DNA from: DASXAI01 sp963728985
GTDB lineage: Bacteria; Actinomycetota; Acidimicrobiia; Acidimicrobiales; Ilumatobacteraceae
DNA: 54,909 nt
Assembly: GCA_963728985.1 (NCBI GenBank)
Contig: CAVSME010000010.1
Location: 1-54,909 of the forward strand
Direction of reading: 5' to 3'
A program made the position numbers and the translations under genes. Of the stretch, positions 42,516 to 51,476 are shown piece by piece. The notes under the pieces are model-generated. The model saw nothing but the letters and a program-made list of their open reading frames with translations. It was not told where the DNA came from and ran no database searches. Every line of letters begins with the position of its first letter. The stretch's first letter is position 1.

Positions 42516-43322
42516 CTAGCTCACCAGGCCCAGGACATCGATTCCGGTGGTCCCGCCGTCGTACGCCAGCTCGCCGTCACGGAGGGCGATGCATCGCGAC
42601 ACCCGCTGCACGAACTCGAGCTCGTGGGTGGCGACCATGAGGCCGGCACCGTTGGCGTGGACTTCATCGAGCAGCTCCAGGAGCGCCGCCTTGCCGGCGG
42701 CGTCGAGGCCGACGAAGGGCTCGTCGATGAGCAGGAGGTCGAACGGTCGGATGAGACCCAGCGCGATGGCGGTCTTCTGGCGCAGGCCTCGACTGAACGT
42801 GACGGGCAGGTCGTCGGCCCGCTCGTAGATGCCGAGCTGGCCGAGGAGATCGGCGGCGTCCTGCTCCCAGTCGTCGCGGCCGTTGAGGCGGGCGACGTAC
42901 TCGAGGTGCTCCCACACGGAGAGATCCTCGTAGAAGGTGGGGTTGTCCGAGATGTACGACACCGCCGCCCGGGCGCCGAGCGAGCCGGCGTCGTGGCCGC
43001 CGAGCTGGATGATGCCGTCGCTGGGCTCGAGGAGGCCGGCGGCGATGCGCAGGAAGGTGGTCTTGCCCGAGCCGTTGTGGCCGATCAGCACGACGGCCTC
43101 GTTGGGTCGCACCGTGAGGGTGAGGGGAGCGAGGGCGGGCAGGTCGCCGTAGGTCTTGGTGATGCCGTGGGACCACAGCAGCGCCCCCGCCGGTGCCTTG
43201 GGCGCCGGGGGTGCGGCCTTGGCGGCCGGTTCCTTGGTGGCGCCCGCCGCCTTCTTCGCCGGCTTGGGCGGGTGGGAGGGCCGGGCGGACGCGCCGGTCG
43301 GCTTGGGGTGGGTGCGGCTCAT
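42516..43322 (-). CDS. ABC transporter ATP-binding protein
   Basis: After a ~45-residue Lys/Pro/Ala-rich extension, the ATPase shows Walker A GHNGSGKTT, a modified signature FSRGLRQKTAIALGL, Walker B LLLIDEPFVGLD and switch His in VATHELEF. SRGLRQK is typical of the CcmA/ABC-2 exporter type. The ATGA overlap with the upstream permease gene indicates a two-gene operon. The substrate is unknown. Confidence 0.93.
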   Translation of the reverse strand: MSRTHPKPTGASARPSHPPKPAKKAAGATKEPAAKAAPPAPKAPAGALLWSHGITKTYGDLPALAPLTLTVRPNEAVVLIGHNGSGKTTFLRIAAGLLEPSDGIIQLGGHDAGSLGARAAVSYISDNPTFYEDLSVWEHLEYVARLNGRDDWEQDAADLLGQLGIYERADDLPVTFSRGLRQKTAIALGLIRPFDLLLIDEPFVGLDAAGKAALLELLDEVHANGAGLMVATHELEFVQRVSRCIALRDGELAYDGGTTGIDVLGLVS

Positions 43323-44956
43323 CGTGTCGATCCTCGTTTGGCGGCTTGGCGTTCCTTGGCCGCTTGCTGACCTTCTTCCTGGAAGCTCTTCCACCATGCC
43401 CTGGCCGGCTCCCGGAAGCGCAACCAGGCGACGGTGAGCCCGGCGACGAGCAGCGCGGCGATCGACGCCTGGGCCGCCACCGGCACCGGTTCGTTGCCGT
43501 TGACCACGGCCCGCCGCGCGGCCACGACCGGGAACGTGCCGATCAGTGCGACGATCAGCGGCCACGCCGTGCGGAAGGCGAGCTTCATGCCGGCGACCTC
43601 GGGCGGCAGCAGCTGGCCGTCCTTGAACGGGTCGGGCGCCGACATGGCGGTCGAGATGATGGCGCCCGCCGCGCCGCACCAGGCGGCGGGCAGGAACAGC
43701 ACGCCGGCCAGCTCGACCGACAGCGTGGTGCGGTTGATGGCCACCGCGGTGGCCGCGCCGATCAAGCCGACCACGGCGGCGACCACGGCGGGCACGGCGG
43801 CGTGGCGGAGGAGAAGGTCACCGCGCTCGATCGGCAGGGCGTCGGAGCGGTCCGACTGGTCGATCTCCTGGGAGAGCGGCTCGTTGGCGTCGAGGCCGGC
43901 GAGGTAGGCGACCACCGCCGCCACCACGATCAGCGGCGTGGTGCCGTGGTACGCCGCGCTCATGCAGATGCCGCCGGCGATGCCCAGGACGAGCAGCCGG
44001 AGGAAGCGCACTGCCGGGAAGCGCAGGAGGCCGTGCCAGCCCCGGCGCCACACCACGAAGCGCCCTCGACCGGGCACGCGGAACCACGGCCGGTTGCGGG
44101 GCAGGTCCTGGGCGAGCTGGCGGCGCAGGACGATGACGGTGCGCAGATCCTGCACGGTCACGGCGAAGCGCAGCTGGCCCACGAGGCCGGTGCGGCGCTC
44201 GGCCGCCTCCAGCGAGAGGCCCCGGAGCAGCGCGATGCCCACCGCCACGAGGGCCAGCGCGCCGAGCACGCCGAGGACGTCCACGAGGTGCACGCGCAGC
44301 GGCCACAGGGCGAGGCTGCCGAACGTCGTCGTCGGGGCGGGGACGTAGCCGGCGATGTCGGCCGCCGCCCACGCCAGCACGGTGGCGCCGAGGAGCGACG
44401 CCAGCCACGGCCGGATGCGCAGTCCCGACGCCACCATCGCCGAGCCGATCAGGACGAGCGCGATGGCGGCGCCCGCCACGCCGCAGCTGGCGGCCCAGGC
44501 GAAGCCGCTGTCGCCCAGGCGGCGCCAGGCGAGGACCCCGCCGATGGCGCCCACGACGGCGCCGAGGAAGGCGGCGAAGCGGACCTGGCGGAGCGCCGGC
44601 CCGAGCAGGGCGACCCGGCGGTCGATCGGCGACATCAGCGTGTAGCGGACCTCGGCCGGCTCGACGGCGAGGGGCCCGCCCCGGCTGCCCGAGCGGAGCC
44701 CGAGGGCGATGGCGGCGGCGGCCACGAGGCCGATGGCGGCCGGCCCGTGGTCGAGGAGGTCGGCGAAGCCGGCGGGCGACGGGGTCTTGTCGCCGAGCCA
44801 GCTCGACAGGACGAGCACGACGGCGAGCCCGACGATCCCGGTCAGGTAGGCGCGGTAGGCCGCCTCGAACCAGTCGAGGTTGCGCACACGGTTGCGTCGA
44901 CGTTGGCCGCGCAGCGATCGGAGGGTGGCTGCACCGGCCGAGAGCTGGTCGGCCAC
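43319..44956 (-). CDS. ABC-2-like multi-pass permease
   Basis: This 545-residue membrane protein has about 12 hydrophobic segments (for example AYLTGIVGLAVVLVLSSWL, LIVALIGTFPVVAA, IAALLVAGLTVAWL), starting at GTG 44956. A cytoplasmic stretch in the middle (LVGQLRFAVTVQDLRTVIVLRRQLAQDLP) resembles actinobacterial ABC-2 permeases encoded beside CcmA-like ATPases. The C terminus is charged (KSFQEEGQQAAKERQ). It partners the ATPase gene that overlaps its end. Confidence 0.8.
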   Translation of the reverse strand: MADQLSAGAATLRSLRGQRRRNRVRNLDWFEAAYRAYLTGIVGLAVVLVLSSWLGDKTPSPAGFADLLDHGPAAIGLVAAAAIALGLRSGSRGGPLAVEPAEVRYTLMSPIDRRVALLGPALRQVRFAAFLGAVVGAIGGVLAWRRLGDSGFAWAASCGVAGAAIALVLIGSAMVASGLRIRPWLASLLGATVLAWAAADIAGYVPAPTTTFGSLALWPLRVHLVDVLGVLGALALVAVGIALLRGLSLEAAERRTGLVGQLRFAVTVQDLRTVIVLRRQLAQDLPRNRPWFRVPGRGRFVVWRRGWHGLLRFPAVRFLRLLVLGIAGGICMSAAYHGTTPLIVVAAVVAYLAGLDANEPLSQEIDQSDRSDALPIERGDLLLRHAAVPAVVAAVVGLIGAATAVAINRTTLSVELAGVLFLPAAWCGAAGAIISTAMSAPDPFKDGQLLPPEVAGMKLAFRTAWPLIVALIGTFPVVAARRAVVNGNEPVPVAAQASIAALLVAGLTVAWLRFREPARAWWKSFQEEGQQAAKERQAAKRGSTR

Positions 44957-44967
44957 GTGCGAGCAGG

Positions 44968-45810
44968 CTACTCCGGCGGGGCCTCGTCGCCGGTGGCGGC
45001 GGGCCGCTCGGGATCGGCCGACCACCCCGACCACGACGCCACGTACAAGCGGGCGCCGGTGATCCCGGCTCGCTCCAGGGCGACGAGGTTGGCGCAGGCG
45101 GACACGCCCGAGCCGCAGTAGGCCACGACCGGTCCGCCGGCGCGAACGCCGAGCGCTTCGAAGCGGGCCCGCAAGGCGGCGGGCGCCAGGAACCGGCCCG
45201 TGGCGGGGTCGAGGTTCCCCTGCCACGGCGCGTTCAGGGCTCCGGGGATGTGGCCCGCCCGGGGATCGACCGGTTCGGTGTCGCCGCGGAAGCGATCAGC
45301 GGCGCGGGCGTCCAGCACGGCGGCCGAGCTCGACGCCGCCAGGGCGGCCACCTCGTCCGCCTCGACCAGCGCGGTCGCGGGCCACGGTCGCGCCGCGAAG
45401 GACGCCGCGGCGCCGGTCTCAGGTGGGCCGGTCTCGATCGGCCCCGGCCACTGCGCCAGGCCGCCGTCCAGGAGCGCGGCGGCATGCCCGGTGGCCCGCA
45501 GCATCCACACCAGGCGCCCGGCGGTCCCGCCGCCCGAGTCGTCGTAGGCCACGACGGCGTCGTCATCGCCGATGCCGAGGCGCGCCATCGCCGCCGCGAA
45601 GTCGTCTGGCGAGGGCAGGGGATGGCGTCCCTCGGTCGTGGCGCCGTGCGACGAGAGATCCCGCCCGAGGTCGACGTAGACGGCGCCAGGGAGGTGGCCG
45701 CTGCTGTAGGCGTCGAGGGTCGAGCGGCCGTCGAGGTAGAAGCGGACGTCGGCCACCACGACATCGTCGCGGTGAACGCTCAGCCAGTCGGCGTCGACGA
45801 GGATGTCCAC
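44968..45810 (-). CDS. two-domain rhodanese (thiosulfate/3-mercaptopyruvate sulfurtransferase)
   Basis: This 280-residue protein has a tandem rhodanese layout: VADVRFYLDGRSTLDAYSSGHLPGAVYVDL in the first domain, VLDARAADRFRGDTEPVDPRAGHIPGALN in the second, and the active-site loop YCGSGVSA (Cys ~232). CGSGV suggests mercaptopyruvate-type (SseA) more than thiosulfate-type. GTG 45810 is 42 bp from the divergent DsbB-like gene. Confidence 0.92.
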   Translation of the reverse strand: MDILVDADWLSVHRDDVVVADVRFYLDGRSTLDAYSSGHLPGAVYVDLGRDLSSHGATTEGRHPLPSPDDFAAAMARLGIGDDDAVVAYDDSGGGTAGRLVWMLRATGHAAALLDGGLAQWPGPIETGPPETGAAASFAARPWPATALVEADEVAALAASSSAAVLDARAADRFRGDTEPVDPRAGHIPGALNAPWQGNLDPATGRFLAPAALRARFEALGVRAGGPVVAYCGSGVSACANLVALERAGITGARLYVASWSGWSADPERPAATGDEAPPE

Positions 45811-45851
45811 GGCGCGGAAGCTATCGCCCGTCCCGCCGACAGAATGGCGGC

Positions 45852-46391
45852 ATGTCGACGGACACGGCGGAGGTCTTCTTCTCGCTGCTGGCACTGGTGG
45901 CGGCGATCGGGGCCGTCGGTCTCGTCATCGCGCGGGTTCTCGCGCCACGCTCGGCCGGCGCGGCCGCCGTGGTCGACATGTTCGCCGGGCCGGCGCTGGT
46001 GTTCGGCGCCGTCGTCGCTGCCACGTCCATAGCGGGCAGCCTCTACTTCTCCGAGGTCGCCGACTTCATCCCGTGCACGCTCTGCTGGTACCAGCGCATC
46101 GCCATGTACCCGCTCGCGGTGATCTTGGCCATCGCCGCCTTCCGGCGCGATCGGCTGGTGCGCTTCTACGTGGTGCCCCTCGCGAGCATCGGCGCCGCCG
46201 TCTCCATTTACCATTACGTCATCGAGTGGGTCCCGGAGGCCGAGACCGGAGTGTGCAGCACCACGATCCCGTGCAGCGTCCAGTGGTTCGACCCGGTGTT
46301 CGGCTTCGTCAGCCTGCCGTTCATGGCCTTGTGCGGCTTCCTGCTCATCATCTCGCTCGTCACCCTGCGCCCCCAGGAGTCCCTCACGTGA
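45852..46391 (+). CDS. DsbB/BdbC-type disulfide bond formation membrane protein
   Basis: The 179-residue protein has four to five helices, the first redox pair in FIPCTLCWYQRIAMYPL (CxxC with the quinone-side WYQR motif) and a second pair in GVCSTTIPCSVQW. This is the standard DsbB layout for reoxidising a periplasmic thiol oxidase. It overlaps the thioredoxin-like gene by 4 bp (GTGA), so the two work together. Confidence 0.92.
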   Translation: MSTDTAEVFFSLLALVAAIGAVGLVIARVLAPRSAGAAAVVDMFAGPALVFGAVVAATSIAGSLYFSEVADFIPCTLCWYQRIAMYPLAVILAIAAFRRDRLVRFYVVPLASIGAAVSIYHYVIEWVPEAETGVCSTTIPCSVQWFDPVFGFVSLPFMALCGFLLIISLVTLRPQESLT

Positions 46392-47074
46392 GCCCCCAGA
46401 AGTCCCCATCCCGCCGCCCGCGCCAACCGGCGCCGAAGCGCCCGCCGCCCCGGCGGTCGGGTCAGGGCGCGTACATCGCCCTCGCTGTGGCTGCCGTGGT
46501 CGTCGTCATCGCCGTCGTGGCGGTGCTCGTGACGCGCTCGGGGGGCAGCGACGACAACGCCGGCCCGCAGACGTATCCGGTGACGGTGACCGGCGCCGCG
46601 CTCCCCACGATGCCCGATCCGCCCGCCGCCGACCCGGGCATCGGGAAGGCGGCCCCGACGCTGACCGGCCAGTCGCTGTTCGACGGCTCGCCGATGACCA
46701 TCGCCCCCGGCGGGGGCCGGTCCAAGCTCGTCGTGTTCGTGGCCCACTGGTGCCCCCATTGCCAGCGCGAGGTGCCCCTGCTGGTGCAGTGGCTGGCGTC
46801 GCCGCAGAAGCCGGCCGACCTCGACGTCGTGGCCGTCTCCACCGGCAACAACCTCTCCGACGCGAACTCGCCGGCCTCGGCGTGGCTGCAGCGGGAGAAG
46901 TGGCCGACGCCGGTCATGGCCGACAGCGACGACAACACCGCGGCGCAGGCCTACGGGCTGCCGGGGTACCCGTACCTGGTGGTGCTGGGCCCGGATGGCA
47001 CGGTCAAGGCCCGCACGAGCGGCGAGATGACCCTCGACGAGATCACCCAGTTCGTCACCAACGCCCTCGCCTGA
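46388..47074 (+). CDS. membrane-anchored thioredoxin/TlpA-like protein
   Basis: This 228-residue protein has a basic N terminus, one helix (YIALAVAAVVVVIAVVAVLV), a linker, then a thioredoxin fold with the motif AHWCPHCQREVP and cis-Pro in GLPGYPYLVVLGPDG. CPHC resembles DsbA-type oxidants more than reductants. Paired with the DsbB-like gene it probably introduces disulfides in exported proteins. Confidence 0.92.
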   Translation: MSPQKSPSRRPRQPAPKRPPPRRSGQGAYIALAVAAVVVVIAVVAVLVTRSGGSDDNAGPQTYPVTVTGAALPTMPDPPAADPGIGKAAPTLTGQSLFDGSPMTIAPGGGRSKLVVFVAHWCPHCQREVPLLVQWLASPQKPADLDVVAVSTGNNLSDANSPASAWLQREKWPTPVMADSDDNTAAQAYGLPGYPYLVVLGPDGTVKARTSGEMTLDEITQFVTNALA

Positions 47075-47080
47075 CCCGGT

Positions 47081-47127
47081 CGTACTGACGCGAGTTATCA
47101 ACCGTCAGCGCGCATATCGCGCATGAG
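47081..47127 (-). repeat. 47-bp intergenic repeat, copy 2 (matches 13021-13067 inverted)
   Basis: This is identical to copy 1 in reverse complement except for one base. It again lies between convergent genes, 7 bp after the thioredoxin-like stop and 18 bp before the oxidoreductase stop. See copy 1 for the hairpin. Confidence 0.8.
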
Positions 47128-47144
47128 ATCGTGTCGGTGACCCG

Positions 47145-48563
47145 TCAGCCGCCGACGTCGAGGACGTCGCCGGCGGCGTGCCAGCCGCACATGCCGTGAG
47201 CGCCGGCGCCAGGCGGCGTCGACGCCGAGCACAGCCACACCCCTTTGACGGGCGTGCGGTATGGGTGCAGTGGTGCCCACGGGCGCAGCGCCAGCTGCGT
47301 GCCGCCGAGGGAGCCGCCGGCGATGTCGCCGCCGACGTTGTTGGGGTTGGCCGCTTCGAAGTCGAGGGCGGTCCGGACCCGCCGGTCCACGACGAGGTCG
47401 CGCCAGCCGGGCGCGAACCGGTCGAGCTGTCCCTCCAGCTGCTCGCTGCGGTCATCGCCGTCGCCGTGGGGGACGTGGCAGTAGGCCCAGAGGACGTGCT
47501 GGCCGCCAGGGGCGCGTGACGGATCGGCGACCGACGGCTGCACGACGAGGGTGAAGGGCCGATCGGCCATCGTGCCGCCGGCGGTCGAGCGTTCGGCGCC
47601 GGCGATGTCCTCGAAGCGGCCGCCGAGGTGCACCGTTCCCGCCTGCCGGCAGTCGGTGTTGGTCCACGGCATCGGGCCCGACAGGAGGTAGTCGGCCTTG
47701 AACGCACCGGGCCCGTACCGCCACCGCCGCAGTGCCCGGGCCCGGCCCGCCGTCAGGCGGCTGCCGGCCATGGTGACGAACTGCCTGGGGGTGACGTCGA
47801 GCAGCGTGGCCCGTACTCGCGGCAGCTCGTGGAGGCCCCGGACCTCGTGACCGGTCTCGATCTCCCCGCCATGGGCGCGGATGACGGCGGCCAGGGCGTC
47901 GCTGATGGCCTGCGAGCCGCCGCCGGCCACGGGCCACCCGACGGCATGCGCCGCGAGTCCGAGCGAGAGGCCGATCCCTGCGGTGAAGAGGCGATCGAGC
48001 GGCAGGTAGGCGTGGGCGGCGAGGCCGGCGAAGAGGCCGCGCGTGGCCGGCTCCGTGAAGCGGTGCACGAGCGACTGGGCCGACCACAGGCCGCTCAGGC
48101 CGAACCGGGCCATCACGAACGGATGGGGCGGCACACGGATCAACGGGCCGAGGAAGCCATCGGCCAGCGCCGGCCAGCGAGCGAGCAAGGGCTCGACCAG
48201 CGCGAGGTAGGCCGCACGGTCGACCCCGAACCCGGCGGCCGTGGTGGTCACGTCGCGCTGCAGCACAGCGGCGCTGCCGTCGTCGAAGGGATGGGCCATC
48301 GGGAGCGGCGGGTGGCGCCACTCGAGGCCGTGCCGTTCGAGGTCGAGCGCGGCGAACGCCGGGGAGAAGGCGCCGAACGGGTGGGCCGCCGAGCAGACGT
48401 CGTAGACGGCAGGACCCTCGCCGAACGCTTCCGTGTGGGCACCGCCACCGATCTTCGGGCTGCGCTCGAGCACGAGCACCCGCCACGAACGCGACGCCAG
48501 CCGGGCTGCCGCGGTCAAGCCGTTCGGGCCGGCGCCGACCACGATGGCGTCGTACTCGGTCAC
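47145..48563 (-). CDS. FAD-dependent oxidoreductase (phytoene desaturase-like NAD(P)-binding Rossmann protein)
   Basis: The 472-residue protein begins DAIVVGAGPNGLTAAARLA (GxGxxG dinucleotide fold) and VLVLERSPKIGGGAHT, and ends with KGVWLCSASTPPGAGAHGMCG, as in CrtI/carotenoid-isomerase-like flavoproteins. No other carotenoid genes lie nearby, so the substrate is open. GTG 48563 overlaps the larC stop by 4 bp, so it may belong to that operon. Confidence 0.88.
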   Translation of the reverse strand: MTEYDAIVVGAGPNGLTAAARLASRSWRVLVLERSPKIGGGAHTEAFGEGPAVYDVCSAAHPFGAFSPAFAALDLERHGLEWRHPPLPMAHPFDDGSAAVLQRDVTTTAAGFGVDRAAYLALVEPLLARWPALADGFLGPLIRVPPHPFVMARFGLSGLWSAQSLVHRFTEPATRGLFAGLAAHAYLPLDRLFTAGIGLSLGLAAHAVGWPVAGGGSQAISDALAAVIRAHGGEIETGHEVRGLHELPRVRATLLDVTPRQFVTMAGSRLTAGRARALRRWRYGPGAFKADYLLSGPMPWTNTDCRQAGTVHLGGRFEDIAGAERSTAGGTMADRPFTLVVQPSVADPSRAPGGQHVLWAYCHVPHGDGDDRSEQLEGQLDRFAPGWRDLVVDRRVRTALDFEAANPNNVGGDIAGGSLGGTQLALRPWAPLHPYRTPVKGVWLCSASTPPGAGAHGMCGWHAAGDVLDVGG

Positions 48564-49738
48564 GCCCCGACAGTCTCGCGGGCGGCCGCCTCGGCCCTGG
48601 CCATCACCTCGCGGAGCGGCAGGGCGAGGTGGCGGGCGGCGGCGGCCGCGTCATCGTGCTCCACCTTGATCCGTCCGGCACCGACCTTCACGCGAACCGG
48701 CATGCCGCCCACGTCCACCACCGCTTCCTCACGCGCACGGGGCCACCGTTCCAGGACGCGGCCGCGCACGCCGAGCGAGCCGGTCTCGGCGCACAGCTGC
48801 GCCGCCAGCTCCGGCGCGAGGACCGGATCGGCGAGGACGCTCACCGTGTAGGCGGGCCGGCCCTTCTTCATCACGATCGGCGTCACCCAGGCATCGTGGG
48901 CACCCGCCGCCAGCAACACCCCGACGGCGTGGGCCAGGACCTCACCGGTGGTGTCGTCCACGTTCACCTCGAGCAGCGTCACCGGCTGCCCCGGTGAGGC
49001 GAGTGACGGTGCGGGCGTAGTCGTGCCGATGACCACCTGCACCACGTTCGGGCGCCCGTCCAGATCGCGCGTGCCGGCGCCGTAGCCGACGGCGTGCGGC
49101 GTCATCGCCGGCATGGGCCCGTAGCCGACGGCGAGGGCGGCCAGCAGCGCCGCGCCCGTCGGAGTGGTGAGCTCCATCGGTACGTCGACGCCGTGCACGG
49201 GCGCGCTCGCCGCGGCGAGGAGGGCCACGACGGCGGGGGCGGGGTTGGGCAGGATGCCGTGGGCGCTGCGCACGGTGCCGATGCCGAGCGCGACCGGAGC
49301 GGACCGGACCTCGTCGACGCCGAGATCCTCGAGCGCGGCGCACGTCGCCACCACGTCGACGATGGCGTCGAGCGACCCGACCTCGTGGAACTCCACATCG
49401 TCGGGCTCTTCCCCGTGGATGGCGCCCTCCACCACCGCAAGGCGCTCGAAGACGGCGGCGGCGCGGGTGTGGACGCGCTCGGGGAGCTCGGCGGCATCGA
49501 GCAGCTTCCGCACAGCGGCGTAAGGGCGGTGATGGTGGTCGGGCTCGTCGGGAACGACGACGCGCGTCGCGCCGATGCCGCAGCGCTGCACGGTCTCGAC
49601 GGTGATGCCGCCGGGCACCGGCAGCGCGGCGAGGGCACCGAACACGGCCTCACGGTCGGCGCCGGCGTCGAGGAGCGAGGCCAAGGCCATGTCGCCGGCG
49701 ATGCCGGAGAAGGGGTGGAACCAGGCGACGGTGCTCAC
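48560..49738 (-). CDS. larC: LarC, nickel-pincer cofactor nickel insertase
   Basis: This 392-residue protein has the LarC start WFHPFSGIAGDMALASLLDAG, the HHHRPY motif, VEFHEVGSLDAIVDVVA, ELTTPTGAALLAAL and LEVNVDDTTGEVLAHAV. LarC inserts nickel into the pyridinium dithiocarboxylate pincer made by LarB and LarE. GTG 49738 overlaps larB by 4 bp. The two LarC parts are continuous here; no programmed frameshift as in some lactobacilli. Confidence 0.93.
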   Translation of the reverse strand: MSTVAWFHPFSGIAGDMALASLLDAGADREAVFGALAALPVPGGITVETVQRCGIGATRVVVPDEPDHHHRPYAAVRKLLDAAELPERVHTRAAAVFERLAVVEGAIHGEEPDDVEFHEVGSLDAIVDVVATCAALEDLGVDEVRSAPVALGIGTVRSAHGILPNPAPAVVALLAAASAPVHGVDVPMELTTPTGAALLAALAVGYGPMPAMTPHAVGYGAGTRDLDGRPNVVQVVIGTTTPAPSLASPGQPVTLLEVNVDDTTGEVLAHAVGVLLAAGAHDAWVTPIVMKKGRPAYTVSVLADPVLAPELAAQLCAETGSLGVRGRVLERWPRAREEAVVDVGGMPVRVKVGAGRIKVEHDDAAAAARHLALPLREVMARAEAAARETVGA

Positions 49739-50490
49739 GCTCGTCGTGCTCGCTGATCGCACGCTCGGGCCACGGCGCAGGCGGCGCCGAAGCCGTTGTC
49801 GATGCCCACCACGGTCACCCCGGCGGCGCACGACGCCAGCATGGCCAGGAGGGCGGTCACGCCGCCGAGGCTGGCCCCGTAGCCGGCGCTCGTGGGCACG
49901 GCCACGACCGGCGCCGCCGTCAGCCCGCCCACCACGCTGGCCAGGGCGCCTTCCATGCCGGCCACCACCACGACGGCATCGGCGTCGGCCACCACGTCGA
50001 TGTGGGGCAGGATGCGATGGAGGCCGGCCACGCCCACGTCGGTCAGGCGGACCGGTCGGAAGCCGTAGGCCCCGAGCACCGTCGCGCACTCGTCGGCCAC
50101 CACCAGGTCAGCGGTGCCGGCGGCGGCGATCACCACGCGCTCGGGCCGCTCCCGCGGTGCCGGCCGCCAGACGACGGTGGTCCCGTGGGCGATGCCACCC
50201 GGGTTGGCGGCCAACGCCGCGCCAGCCTGCTCCTCGCTGGCCCGAGTGAGCAGGACCGGGCCGCTGCCGTTGGTCAGCAGCTCGGCCACGATGCCGGCGC
50301 ACGCGTCGGGCGTCTTGCCCGGTCCGTAGATGGCCTCGGGGTGCCCTTGACGCAGGGCGCGATGGTGATCGATCCGGGCGTAGCCGAGATCGGCGAAGGG
50401 CAGCCGCTCCAGCTGGCGGGCCGCGTCGCCCGGACCGACCCGGCCGGCGGCCACGTCGTCCAGCAATGCCCGCAGGGCCTCGGCGTCCAC
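49735..50490 (-). CDS. larB: LarB, pyridinium-3,5-biscarboxylate synthase
   Basis: The 251-residue protein has a short helical start, then FADLGYARIDHHRALRQGHPEAIYGPGKTP and an AIR-carboxylase-like C-terminal domain (VVVVAGMEGALASVVGGL, VAVPTSAGYGASLGG). It makes the NPN-cofactor precursor from nicotinate adenine dinucleotide. LarE and a lactate racemase are not in the window. It is divergent from pheA across 19 bp. Confidence 0.92.
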   Translation of the reverse strand: MDAEALRALLDDVAAGRVGPGDAARQLERLPFADLGYARIDHHRALRQGHPEAIYGPGKTPDACAGIVAELLTNGSGPVLLTRASEEQAGAALAANPGGIAHGTTVVWRPAPRERPERVVIAAAGTADLVVADECATVLGAYGFRPVRLTDVGVAGLHRILPHIDVVADADAVVVVAGMEGALASVVGGLTAAPVVAVPTSAGYGASLGGVTALLAMLASCAAGVTVVGIDNGFGAACAVARACDQRARRA

Positions 50491-50509
50491 CTCACTATCC
50501 TGCCAACCC

Positions 50510-51451
50510 GTGCCCGATCGTCCACCAGGCATCCGCGTCGGCTTCCTGGGGCCGCCCGGAACCTTCACCGAGCAGGCACTGCTGAGCCAGGCCGATCTGG
50601 CCGATGCCGAGCTCGTCGACCTGCCCACGATCCCCGACGTGCTGCGGGCGGTCGAGGCCGGGGTGGTGGACGTGGGCTTCGTGCCCATCGAGAACGCCAT
50701 CGACGGGACCGTACGCCTGGCCCAGGACGCGCTCGCGTTCAACCACGAGCTCCTCATCCAGCGCGAAGTGGTGCTCGACGTGGAGCAGTGCCTCATGGCT
50801 CGACCGGGCACCACGTTGGCCGATGTCAAGGCGGTCGTGTCGATCCCGGTGGCCACGGCGCAATGCCAGGCGTACCTCGACCGCCAGCTCCCCGGGGTCG
50901 AGCAGCGGGCGGCCAACTCCACGGCGGAAGCGGCCCGCGCCGTCGGCGAGGGGGGCGAGGCGGGGCTGGCGGCAATCGGGCCCGAGATCGCGGCCCGCCT
51001 GTATGGCCTGGACGTCCTTGCTCGGGACATTGCCGACCACGACGGCAACCAGACGCGGTTCGTGCTGCTGGCCCAGGACGGCATCCCGGCGCCGACAGGG
51101 CACGACAAGACCACGCTCGTGGTGTACCAGCGGGCCAACGAGCCGGGCAGCCTCATCTCGATCCTGCAGGAGTTCGCCGCCCGCCGCATCAACCTGTCGC
51201 GGCTGGAGAGCCGGCCCACGAAGGCGGGAGGGCTCGGTGACTACTGCTTCGTGATCGACGCCGACGGGCACGTGGCCGACGAGCTGCTGGCCGATGTCCT
51301 GCGCGACCTCCACGCCAAGCAGGGCGGGGTGAAGTTCCTCGGCTCGTACCCCGCCGCCGGGGCCCACGCCGGCACCGCCCGGGAGCACGCCGATGCCCGC
51401 TGGCGCCAGGCCGACGACTGGCTGGCCGACCTGCGCCGCCGTATCCAGTGA
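50510..51451 (+). CDS. pheA: prephenate dehydratase
   Basis: This 313-residue monofunctional PheA starts IRVGFLGPPGTFTEQAL and has the catalytic NQTRFVLL segment (Thr of TRF). The C-terminal ACT domain starts DKTTLVVYQRANEPGSLISIL and has the Phe-binding LSRLESRP. It converts prephenate to phenylpyruvate in phenylalanine synthesis and is probably feedback-inhibited by phenylalanine. A ~30-residue C-terminal tail is extra. Confidence 0.95.
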   Translation: MPDRPPGIRVGFLGPPGTFTEQALLSQADLADAELVDLPTIPDVLRAVEAGVVDVGFVPIENAIDGTVRLAQDALAFNHELLIQREVVLDVEQCLMARPGTTLADVKAVVSIPVATAQCQAYLDRQLPGVEQRAANSTAEAARAVGEGGEAGLAAIGPEIAARLYGLDVLARDIADHDGNQTRFVLLAQDGIPAPTGHDKTTLVVYQRANEPGSLISILQEFAARRINLSRLESRPTKAGGLGDYCFVIDADGHVADELLADVLRDLHAKQGGVKFLGSYPAAGAHAGTAREHADARWRQADDWLADLRRRIQ

Positions 51452-51476
51452 CGATGTTCGCGGGTACCGGCGCCGC

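Noticed and set aside
43193..45121. Long plus-strand open frame of ~640 codons
   Set aside because: It is antisense to the ABC permease and rich in Arg/Gly/Ala/His without domains, a shadow of high-GC coding.
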